NCBI GenBank assembly: GCA_964565685.1
Contig: CAZMFR010000003.1
Location: forward strand, 1 to 64,000
From: JAGWNR01 sp964565685
GTDB lineage: Bacteria; Patescibacteriota; Minisyncoccia; Phycocordibacterales; PALSA-1337
Reading direction: 5' to 3'
Length of the DNA stretch: 64,000 nt
The notes below the pieces were generated by a model. That model worked only from the letters and a program-made list of their open reading frames with translations. It did no database searches and had not been told where the DNA came from. Made by a program: the position numbers and the translations under genes. Numbering within the stretch: position 1 is the first letter of the stretch; each line of letters opens with the position of its first letter. This document shows positions 51,730-58,633 of this stretch, one piece after another.

Positions 51730-52511
51730 ATAACTTCTCACAAAAAGACCTGATCATATTCGACCTGGACGGCACTTTGGCCGAGAGCAAACAACCGGTC
51801 GACGAGAATATGGCCATCATGCTTTTAATGCTCCTTTCAAAAAAGAAAATGGCTGTCATCTCTGGCGGCTCATTCCCGCAATTTCAAAAGCAATTTTTGC
51901 CAGCATTGGTAAAACAGACAAAATGGTCAAAAGCATCCGATCTGCCTTCCCCTTTCATAAACTTATTCCTCTTGCCTACAACCGGCTCATCTATGTACAT
52001 TTTCAAGGAGAATAATTGGTTCAAGGAATACTCGCATGACTTGAGCGTCTCGGAAAAAGAACAGATCCGTTTTGCATTGAAAGTCGCGCTTGAAAAAGCA
52101 GGTGAAAAGATCCCTCCAAAAATATATGGCGAACAGATCGAGGATCGCGGCAGTCAGATATCTTTCTCGGCCCTTGGCCAAGAAGCACCTATAGTAGAAA
52201 AAGCGAAGTGGGACCCAACGGAAAAACGCCGTCTTTTTATCGTATCTTTTTTGGAACCGATCTTACCGGAATTTTCTATCGGCATCGGCGGAATGACGAC
52301 GATTGATATAACGAAAAAAGGCATAGACAAATCCTTTGGCGTGCGAAAGATCTGCGAATATCTGAAAATCCCGATTGAAAAAGCCCTCTATGTCGGCGAC
52401 GCTCTGTTTGAAGGGGGAAATGATTACGCGGCTCGCGATAGCGGCGTAGAATGCTTTGAAGTAAAAGACGTGGGAGAAACAAAAAAGCTTATCGAGAAGA
52501 TGATCGAATAG
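51726..52511 (+). CDS. HAD-type phosphomannomutase-like phosphatase
   Basis: 261 aa. HAD motif I DLIIFDLDGTLAESKQPVDENM near the start, motif II VISGGSF, and motif IV YVGDALFEGGNDYAA, matching eukaryote-type phosphomannomutases of the HAD-IIB class. It would interconvert mannose-1-phosphate and mannose-6-phosphate. ATG overlaps the preceding stop (ATGA), so it is coupled to the tandem GH130 gene. Together with the cupin isomerase this makes a complete route from mannosides to fructose-6-phosphate. Confidence 0.85.
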   Translation: MNNFSQKDLIIFDLDGTLAESKQPVDENMAIMLLMLLSKKKMAVISGGSFPQFQKQFLPALVKQTKWSKASDLPSPFINLFLLPTTGSSMYIFKENNWFKEYSHDLSVSEKEQIRFALKVALEKAGEKIPPKIYGEQIEDRGSQISFSALGQEAPIVEKAKWDPTEKRRLFIVSFLEPILPEFSIGIGGMTTIDITKKGIDKSFGVRKICEYLKIPIEKALYVGDALFEGGNDYAARDSGVECFEVKDVGETKKLIEKMIE

Positions 52512-52515
52512 CTTT

Positions 52516-53508
52516 TTAGAACGTATTTTCCCCTTCGATCAATTTCACAGGACCGCTCTGATCTTGAATTCCGCCAGAATTACCATCATTACCGCTCGTT
52601 CCATTGTTGCCGCCAATAGATGATCCAGAAGGATTGTTTGAAGAAGGATCAGATGAAGAAGCATCCCCGGACGGCGTCTGGTCAACCAGTTGATCCACTT
52701 CGTTTGTGTCTTGTTCGACGACGTTTTCTTGGTCGTTTATGTCTCCGAGAGTCAATGACCCGCCAATCCCCGCTTGGTTGTCGCCATCTCCAATCTGATC
52801 ATTGGCTGTCGGTGTCTGGCCATTCGAGTTCGTTTGACTATCGTTTGAGCCATCTGTCACAGAACTGGCCGGGGTCTCATCGATCTGATTCAATGAATCC
52901 TCTGTTGAATTTGCTTGCTCCGCGATATCGTCTGCTTGCGACTGATAACCGGATATTTCGCCCGCCGAAATATTAGAATTTGTCGGTGACAAAGAATCAA
53001 GATAAGAAGATATCTCCTTCGAATAAGCCGCCGTCAATTCGATGGCGTTTTCTGCCGCGTCGTTCAATGCGACAGTCGAGATCGGAAGGTCAGAATCGGC
53101 CAAAGATTGGAGATAAGCGAGCGCCGAAGCGGCTCTCTGCCCGAGAGCGACAATGTTTGCCTGCTCTTCCAGGCCGAGTTTTTGATCAGCCACTAGTGCA
53201 TCGTCTCTCGCCGCGATAGCCGCCGCCCTTGCGACGTCTGCCCTTATCGCAGAATCGAGCGAAGACGAATTTGGGAAGCTCGCCTCCATTTGATTCAGTT
53301 TTTCTGTTTGATCAGCTAGAACGATTTTCGCTTGTGCCAACGCATCCAAAGGCGATTCCGGTTTGAGGGCCTTTTGGATGGATTGGATGATCGAATCGGC
53401 TGAGCTATTCTGTCTTTGCGAATAAAAATAGAAATATCCTTCGCCGCCGATGGCGCACAATAGGACGATCGCCAGGATCATGATGAGGATTAGGTTACGC
53501 AAAGACAT
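52516..53508 (-). CDS. Membrane-anchored protein with low-complexity external tail
   Basis: 330 aa. N-terminal helix (LILIMILAIVLLCAIGGEGYF), an Ala/Leu-rich helical region (residues about 45-170, DUF5667-like in appearance), then a 150-residue Asn/Gln/Ser/Gly/Asp tail. Likely a surface-exposed, flexible protein; function unknown. It converges with the HAD gene (5 bp apart). Confidence 0.65.
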   Translation of the reverse strand: MSLRNLILIMILAIVLLCAIGGEGYFYFYSQRQNSSADSIIQSIQKALKPESPLDALAQAKIVLADQTEKLNQMEASFPNSSSLDSAIRADVARAAAIAARDDALVADQKLGLEEQANIVALGQRAASALAYLQSLADSDLPISTVALNDAAENAIELTAAYSKEISSYLDSLSPTNSNISAGEISGYQSQADDIAEQANSTEDSLNQIDETPASSVTDGSNDSQTNSNGQTPTANDQIGDGDNQAGIGGSLTLGDINDQENVVEQDTNEVDQLVDQTPSGDASSSDPSSNNPSGSSIGGNNGTSGNDGNSGGIQDQSGPVKLIEGENTF

Positions 53509-53528
53509 AGGTTTGTTGATGCGCTTTT

Positions 53529-53930
53529 TTAGACCGTGGCATTATGAGAGTGATCGTGCTCGGCGGCATGATGCTCCGGATCATGCAAATGCTCAGAATG
53601 ATGCTCATGGTGCTCTTGGTGCGCTTCGTGAGCATGATGTTCGGTTTCGCGCCTGGTATCTGGCTTTGCATTGGACTTGCCCGGCCATTTCTTCAAGAAA
53701 AAAACGATGTAGACAAGCTCAAGGATGCCGAGAGTATTAAAGATGAGAAGAGCGATGAACCACCAAACTTGACCAAGCTTTGCTGAATGCCATAGAGCAT
53801 AGCCCTTTAGCACAATAGAAAAGACGAGCCATAGCGCGGCGACAAGAAAAAATATCGATCCGAATATACCAAAGCCGAATGGGCTCCATATCTGCGGACC
53901 GAACATTGAATATGAGTGACTATAGAACAT
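53529..53930 (-). CDS. DUF5652 membrane protein with His-rich tail
   Basis: 133 aa. Two transmembrane helices; ALWHSAKLGQVWWFIALLIF and NTLGILELVYIVFFLKKW are the DUF5652 signature. The 45-residue C-terminus holds about 15 His plus many Glu and Asp (HHAHEAHQEHHEHHSEHLHD), a probable metal-binding tail on the cytosolic side. A role in zinc, nickel or copper buffering is inference. Same strand as the 52516 gene, 20 bp apart. Confidence 0.78.
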   Translation of the reverse strand: MFYSHSYSMFGPQIWSPFGFGIFGSIFFLVAALWLVFSIVLKGYALWHSAKLGQVWWFIALLIFNTLGILELVYIVFFLKKWPGKSNAKPDTRRETEHHAHEAHQEHHEHHSEHLHDPEHHAAEHDHSHNATV

Positions 53931-54001
53931 GATTTTTAAGTAAGTTTGTAAGGTCTTTAAAATTAAAAGATGCGCGACTATAGTCTATCACAAAAAGAAC
54001 T

Positions 54002-54319
54002 CTACCCGCGATACCCCTTGCCGCATTTTTCCATCGCCCTTATAACATCACCGAGGCGTTCGCCATGCTTTGCCATCGAGTATAAAAGGCCTGATTTGGT
54101 CACGATTCCTTCATCAGTGAGCTTCTTTAGTTTAAGGGTAAGGGTGCGACTGCTCACACCAGCTAGGGAACGTTCGAGCTCGGAGAAACGGGCTTGCGAG
54201 CGCAATAGATCACGGATTATGAGTATGGTCCATGGATCGGACAAGAGACCCGCTATTTTGGCCACAGGACATATTTTGGAAGTATTTTTTCGAGGATTAG
54301 CAGAAGATGTCATGGACAT
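54002..54319 (-). CDS. HxlR family transcriptional regulator
   Basis: 105 aa winged-helix protein. ICPVAKIAGLLSDPWTILIIRDLL carries the conserved Cys near residue 15 that senses reactive species in many family members; FSELERSLAGVSSRTLTLKLKKL is the recognition region. It is divergent from a nitroreductase gene, and a near-perfect inverted repeat lies between them, so it probably represses both itself and the oxidoreductase. Confidence 0.92.
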   Translation of the reverse strand: MSMTSSANPRKNTSKICPVAKIAGLLSDPWTILIIRDLLRSQARFSELERSLAGVSSRTLTLKLKKLTDEGIVTKSGLLYSMAKHGERLGDVIRAMEKCGKGYRG

Positions 54320-54335
54320 AGCATATCATATGTGG

Positions 54336-54365
54336 TTTACTTTGTGAAGTACTTTACAAAGTAAA
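54336..54365. promoter_or_regulatory. Likely HxlR operator
   Basis: TTTACTTTGT, 10-bp spacer, ACAAAGTAAA: perfect 10-bp arms, with a smaller AAGTACTT palindrome in the centre. It lies 17 bp from the regulator start and about 80 bp from the nitroreductase start. Confidence 0.75.
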
Positions 54366-54443
54366 GCAACAGCCGTATGATAGCCACATATCTCTGAATT
54401 TTATCGTCAGAGCTTTAATGGAAATAATGATAAACACAATGAT

Positions 54444-55073
54444 ATGAATCTCACAAAACAACTCGAGTGGCGCTATGCCACAAAGAGGATGAACGGCACA
54501 GCAGTCCCATCAAAGAAGCTCGATGCCATCCTCGAAGCGATCCGCCTTGCCCCATCTTCATTCGGACTCACCCCTTATTCCATCCTTGTCGTGAGCGACC
54601 CGGATTTGCGCAAGAAGATCCAACCTGCCGTTTATATGCAGCCGCAGATAGTCGAGGGATCGCATGTGCTTGTTTTTGCCGTAAAGAACGATATCGTCGA
54701 AAAAGACGTCGATGATTATATGTCTCTCGTCGCCAAAACGCGCGGCGTGTCCGTCGAATCTCTCGCTGATTTCAAGAAATCTATTTGGGGCGCCATCGGT
54801 TCCCTTCCGCAATCTGCCAAACAAGCGTGGGCGGCAAAACAGGCATACATCGCCCTCGGCGTCGGTATAGCCGCGGCGGCTCTAGAAAAAGTCGACGCCA
54901 CGCCTATGGAAGGTTTTGATTCGGCCAAGCTTGATGAAATCCTCGACCTGCCGGAAAAAGGTCTGAAGAGTGCCGTCATACTAACGCTCGGCTATCGCGA
55001 CATAGCCAGTGATCATCTCGCAAACATGAAGAAAGTAAGAAAAGCCAAGGAAGATCTTTTCATCGAGCTTTAA
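54444..55073 (+). CDS. Nitroreductase family flavin oxidoreductase
   Basis: 209 aa FMN enzyme. RYATKRMNG near residue 10 binds the FMN phosphate, RLAPSSFGLTPYSILVVSDP matches the family, and a C-terminal GYRDIASDHLANMKKVRK with the Arg/Lys tail completes the site. It reduces quinones or nitro compounds with NAD(P)H. Likely controlled by the divergent HxlR regulator, so a role in redox or electrophile stress is a fair inference. Confidence 0.92.
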   Translation: MNLTKQLEWRYATKRMNGTAVPSKKLDAILEAIRLAPSSFGLTPYSILVVSDPDLRKKIQPAVYMQPQIVEGSHVLVFAVKNDIVEKDVDDYMSLVAKTRGVSVESLADFKKSIWGAIGSLPQSAKQAWAAKQAYIALGVGIAAAALEKVDATPMEGFDSAKLDEILDLPEKGLKSAVILTLGYRDIASDHLANMKKVRKAKEDLFIEL

Positions 55074-55124
55074 TCTGAAAGCCAAAAAAAGCGGTCGACC
55101 AAGAGCTGCTCGACATCTAGAAAC

Positions 55125-55739
55125 TTAATTTGAAGCATGCAGGCCAGAAGCGTAAATATCAAACGTCAGGATATTATCGCTATAGTTGACGTGCTTGCTT
55201 GTCGTGCTTCCTTCTGTCACGATGACCTCCCCAAATATTTCTTTCAGCTGTCTTTCTATCTGGCCTATCGGATATGAATATGTCGGCACGTCGATTTCTT
55301 TCCTATTGAAAATCCCTCCTCTAGTATTATAACTGAGCAGTAAGAACCCATCCGGCTTCAGCCCTGCTTTTACTTTTTGGAAAAGGAAGAATAATTCTTC
55401 CGGACTAAGATATTGGATTACCCGTGTCACGACGATTGCTCGATAGTGCGATGCCTTGTAAGAATATTCGAGGATGTCTGATTTTTTGAAGTCTATCCTG
55501 GCTTGCAAAGCATCGGGCAATCTTTCCCACCATTTCAAATCCATTACATCGAAGCATTCCACCCTGCATCTTTGTTCAGCAAGAAAAATCGCGTTCCTTC
55601 CGTTTCCACAGCCAATATCAAGCACCTGATCCCCCGGCTGCAATTTTTCTGCATATTGTGAGGTCAAAATACTCGGAGCAAGCGTTTTTATCTCAAATTT
55701 TTTATCGATCCAAGCCTGTTCCCATTTATGCTTTTTCAT
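55125..55739 (-). CDS. SAM-dependent methyltransferase, TehB-like
   Basis: 204 aa. Motif I VLDIGCGNGRNAIFLAEQ near residue 37 binds SAM; VECFDVMDL, IVVTRVIQYLSPEELFFLF and GFLLLSYNTRGG follow in class I order. Closest in look to the TehB/UbiE small-molecule group. Substrate unknown. Confidence 0.85.
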   Translation of the reverse strand: MKKHKWEQAWIDKKFEIKTLAPSILTSQYAEKLQPGDQVLDIGCGNGRNAIFLAEQRCRVECFDVMDLKWWERLPDALQARIDFKKSDILEYSYKASHYRAIVVTRVIQYLSPEELFFLFQKVKAGLKPDGFLLLSYNTRGGIFNRKEIDVPTYSYPIGQIERQLKEIFGEVIVTEGSTTSKHVNYSDNILTFDIYASGLHASN

Positions 55740-55795
55740 ATGAATCTAAGTACTCGGGCAATGCCGATAACCACTTGCCAATGTGGTCTTGAGGA

Positions 55796-56142
55796 TTAGT
55801 GCCCCACCTCAAGGTGTTGTAAGAGTATTCTAGCACGACACAGTCGATTTTTTTGAGCCCTCAGGGTCACTAGGTGACTATTCCAGTATGATGTAATTTG
55901 AGCCATATAAATCAACAAAATCGGACAAATCGGACGCCCCCAATACACATCAAAATAAGGATATTTTGGTGCACAAAGGTTCAACAAGTAAGTGCAACAC
56001 TTTGAGATAATCAAAGTGTATGAAATACAAGCATTTTACGATCGAGGAGCGCGAAAAAATCCAAGAGTTGCTCTGGCAAAAAGCCTCGATTGTGAATAAA
56101 TTATCTTTTTTAACGTATCTCGAGCGCTCGACTGCCTCTTGA
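55796..56142 (+). mobile_element. IS30 family remnant
   Basis: A 40-codon frame from ATG 56020 reads MKYKHFTIEEREKIQELLWQ then KAS, the start of an IS30 transposase N-terminal helix-turn-helix, then runs into unrelated sequence and a stop. Upstream lies GGTTCAACAAGTAAGTGCAA, the kind of terminal repeat seen in CPR IS30 elements, and a related GGTGTTGTAAGAG near 55812. The rest of the element is gone. No other gene is visible between 55740 and 56164. Confidence 0.6.
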
Positions 56143-56164
56143 CAATTGAACTAACTCGTGTTGG

Positions 56165-56251
56165 CGGAGAGGATGGGATTCGAACCCATGAGAGACTTGC
56201 GCCCCTAACACCTTAGCACGGTGCCGCTTTCGACCACTCAGCCACCTCTCC
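56165..56251 (-). tRNA. tRNA-Ser (GCU)
   Basis: 87 nt class II tRNA. Acceptor GGAGAGG/CCTCTCC, D arm TGGCTGAGTGGTCGAAAGC, anticodon loop in CACCG-TGCTAAG-GTGTT (anticodon GCT), long variable arm and T arm ATGGG-TTCGAAT-CCCAT. Discriminator G, as usual for tRNA-Ser. CCA not encoded. Confidence 0.94.
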
Positions 56252-56390
56252 TTTTTTACTTATATTTGCATTTTATCAAAAATCCTAACCATTCTTGCAT
56301 AAAAACGAGAAATTGTAAAAGAAATGATGGATAATGAATCAGATATGTTAAACTGAAACTATTATAAGCATTGCTGCGTATTATAAATAC

Positions 56391-56909
56391 ATGAGCATCA
56401 ACAAAAAGATTTCTTTGGCTCTCGGTATCATCGTCATAGCATCGGCCGTTGGAACGGCTGTTGTTCAAAATATCCAATTGCGCCGATACTCTTATGTTGC
56501 TCCTGTCTCAACGATAAATCCTGCCGTACAGATAAATCTGGCGCCGGCGAATCCTGGAACAGCGAATTCTGTGGCTCCCATAGCTTCCACGTCTTTAAAC
56601 AGGTCGACGACAAAATCGCAAACGACAATTTTGAAGACATCACAGACCGCTTCAACAACAAAGACATCAACCGTTTATACTTTAGCCGATGTTGCTCAAC
56701 ATTCAACAGCAACGAGCTGTTGGTCGGCCATAAATGGCGGCGTTTACGATCTGACGTCATGGATAAACAAACACCCAGGCGGACCAGAGGCCATCCTAGG
56801 AATTTGCGGCAAAGACGGCTCAGCCGCCTTCAACGCCCAGCATGGCGGACAAAGCCGTCCGGCGAACGAGCTGGCCGGATTCAAGATCGGTGTTCTCGCT
56901 TCTTCGTAA
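56391..56909 (+). CDS. Cytochrome b5-like heme-binding protein, membrane-anchored or secreted
   Basis: 172 aa. N-terminal helix ISLALGIIVIASAVGTAVV, a Thr/Ser-rich linker, then a cytochrome b5-like domain from about residue 95: YTLADVAQHSTATSCWSAINGGVYDLTSWINKHPGGPEAILG with the HPGG heme-ligand His and a second His in NAQHGG. The domain lies outside the membrane. Heme synthesis is usually missing in CPR, so heme would have to be scavenged. The DoxX-like gene begins 15 bp downstream. Confidence 0.9.
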   Translation: MSINKKISLALGIIVIASAVGTAVVQNIQLRRYSYVAPVSTINPAVQINLAPANPGTANSVAPIASTSLNRSTTKSQTTILKTSQTASTTKTSTVYTLADVAQHSTATSCWSAINGGVYDLTSWINKHPGGPEAILGICGKDGSAAFNAQHGGQSRPANELAGFKIGVLASS

Positions 56910-56924
56910 TTATTTTAATCAAAA

Positions 56925-57347
56925 ATGATGAAAAACCTTACAAAACGACTTCCCTTTTTCGCACCGGTAGTTTTGCGAATCGGCCTCTCCGGCGTCTTTA
57001 TATGGTTCGGCGTATCACAGATTTTAAATCCATCAGTATGGACATCATATATCCCCGATATAGCCGTTCGCATCACTGAGTTATCTGCTTTCGCTCTCGT
57101 CATATTTAATGGTATATTCGAAATCTGTATGGCTATCCTCCTTGTTTTTGGCATTTGGATTCGTCCAGTAGCAGGTCTCTTATTCCTGCACATGTGCGAG
57201 ATCGTCGCTACTGTCGGTTTAGATCCGATCGGAGTGCGCGATGTCGCCATAGCCGCAGGACTTCTATCAACGACATTTTATGGTTATGACGTTGTCTCAT
57301 GGCATTATGATCCTCTAGAAATTCCAAAGGAGTCTTTACCAAGGTAA
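56925..57347 (+). CDS. DoxX/SURF4-like four-helix membrane protein
   Basis: 140 aa with four transmembrane helices; VVLRIGLSGVFIWFGVSQIL and NGIFEICMAILLVFGIWIRPVAGLLF are typical of DoxX-family proteins. Members take part in respiratory or redox complexes in other bacteria. It is cotranscribed with the cytochrome b5-like gene, which suggests a small electron-transfer pair. Confidence 0.78.
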   Translation: MMKNLTKRLPFFAPVVLRIGLSGVFIWFGVSQILNPSVWTSYIPDIAVRITELSAFALVIFNGIFEICMAILLVFGIWIRPVAGLLFLHMCEIVATVGLDPIGVRDVAIAAGLLSTTFYGYDVVSWHYDPLEIPKESLPR

Positions 57348-57360
57348 AAATGAATCACCC

Positions 57361-57374
57361 CACCGCAAGCGGTG
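57361..57374. terminator. Possible terminator between convergent genes
   Basis: CACCGC-AA-GCGGTG hairpin, with a T-rich stretch after it only on the minus strand. Short stem. Confidence 0.3.
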
Positions 57375-57412
57375 AGGAATTCTATTGATTAAATAGGAAC
57401 ATTTAGATAAAG

Positions 57413-58528
57413 CTATGATTTTTTCTCTCTATCTGCAAAAAATCTTGTCTTGTTTTTTGTGGCGGAGAGAAGCCAGCTGGCCGTCTTTCCTATCTCGTCT
57501 TTCAAATACCTGACATTGCCATATTGTGAAGGATAGCCGACCAATTCCATAAAACCGACGCCTTTCACTTTTTCCTTGCCAAAATCCCCTTCTACAAGAA
57601 GCGGGCCCTCCCAGTAATTTATCGAGCCGAATAATATCTCCTGATCCTCTATCTTTGCAGTCAAACGGAGCTCGATATTTTTCGCCGGTATCTTTATCTT
57701 CCATGCCAGAGGATAGACGGCTTTGCTTTTCTGGCTTGTCCAATATTTTCCCAATGGGACTATCTCGACTTCTCTGTAATGCTCCTGCGTATCGTCCGCA
57801 CGAGAGATATCCGCAAAACATGTCTTTACATGGCCGTCATCATATATACAGCAGATTATTTCAGTATCATCATCCAATTGCACCGAAAACCAACGCCATT
57901 TGTCCTTTGAATAGGCGGCATCCGCCCATTGATGATCCATCCATGACTTGCCGGTGACGTCGATCCAATCTTTGCCGACCTTGATACGGCCGCTTGTCTT
58001 CAGATTGGTCAGAGAATAATAATAGGTTGTTTTGGAATTAAGGTCTAAAAAACCTTTGCCCCCCTCCAATAACGGCTCTTTGACAGAAGTCAGATCCAGA
58101 TCGATATCTTCGTTCTTTAGATGATAGACGGACTGGCTTGTTTTTTCGATGACACAATTCGTATAGCTGTTCTTTATCGTTGGATTGATATAATTTATGT
58201 ACAGCTCTGGTTTGGAAAAGCTATCGTCGGAGATGAGCGACAGTGGCGAAATCCTGTGGTTGAACGTCTTGTCATTCAGATCAGATACGATGGAATGAGA
58301 GAAGTAGGATGTTTTGAACGGTGTCTTGCTCAAAAATGGTATGTTCACCTTTTTTGCGTCAACCTTAAAAAGACAGCTCATAAAAGAATACTCCCTGTCA
58401 TTGGTGTCTATTAGATGACCGTTAAAATACCACCATTCGACTATGCAGTCGTGAGACGATTCGTCTGCCGGAAATTCTATCGGCTTGTATCCTTTTTTTA
58501 TAAGATCATCTGGTTCAGGATATCTCAT
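57413..58528 (-). CDS. CrtC/AttH-like lipocalin protein
   Basis: 371 aa double-lipocalin fold of the hydroxyneurosporene synthase (CrtC) and AttH type. Signatures: CIVEWWYFNGHL near residue 28, KSWMDHQWADAAYSKDKWRWFSVQL near residue 193 and GVGFMELVGYPSQY near the C-terminus. No signal peptide is present, unlike many relatives. Other members hydrate carotenoids or bind lipids; carotenoid genes are not seen nearby, so the substrate is open. A TATAAT box lies 9 bp before the ATG. Confidence 0.85.
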   Translation of the reverse strand: MRYPEPDDLIKKGYKPIEFPADESSHDCIVEWWYFNGHLIDTNDREYSFMSCLFKVDAKKVNIPFLSKTPFKTSYFSHSIVSDLNDKTFNHRISPLSLISDDSFSKPELYINYINPTIKNSYTNCVIEKTSQSVYHLKNEDIDLDLTSVKEPLLEGGKGFLDLNSKTTYYYSLTNLKTSGRIKVGKDWIDVTGKSWMDHQWADAAYSKDKWRWFSVQLDDDTEIICCIYDDGHVKTCFADISRADDTQEHYREVEIVPLGKYWTSQKSKAVYPLAWKIKIPAKNIELRLTAKIEDQEILFGSINYWEGPLLVEGDFGKEKVKGVGFMELVGYPSQYGNVRYLKDEIGKTASWLLSATKNKTRFFADREKKS

Positions 58529-58537
58529 TGGAATATG

Positions 58538-58543
58538 ATTATA
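58538..58543 (-). promoter_or_regulatory. -10 box of the CrtC-like gene
   Basis: TATAAT 9 bp before ATG 58528. Confidence 0.5.
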
Positions 58544-58621
58544 TCATAATCCTTTGGCGGCGAATCGATCTCTCTTCATGGTCAAAACCGTCTTTCTTTC
58601 ACTTTCACCGACAAGCTGTAG

Positions 58622-58627
58622 TACAAT
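58622..58627 (+). promoter_or_regulatory. -10 box of recG, leaderless
   Basis: TACAAT 6 bp before ATG 58634. Confidence 0.5.
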
Positions 58628-58633
58628 TGAGGG

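Noticed and set aside
54336..54365. Inverted repeat as a terminator
   Set aside because: AT-rich arms with a 10-bp spacer between divergent starts fit an operator, not a terminator.
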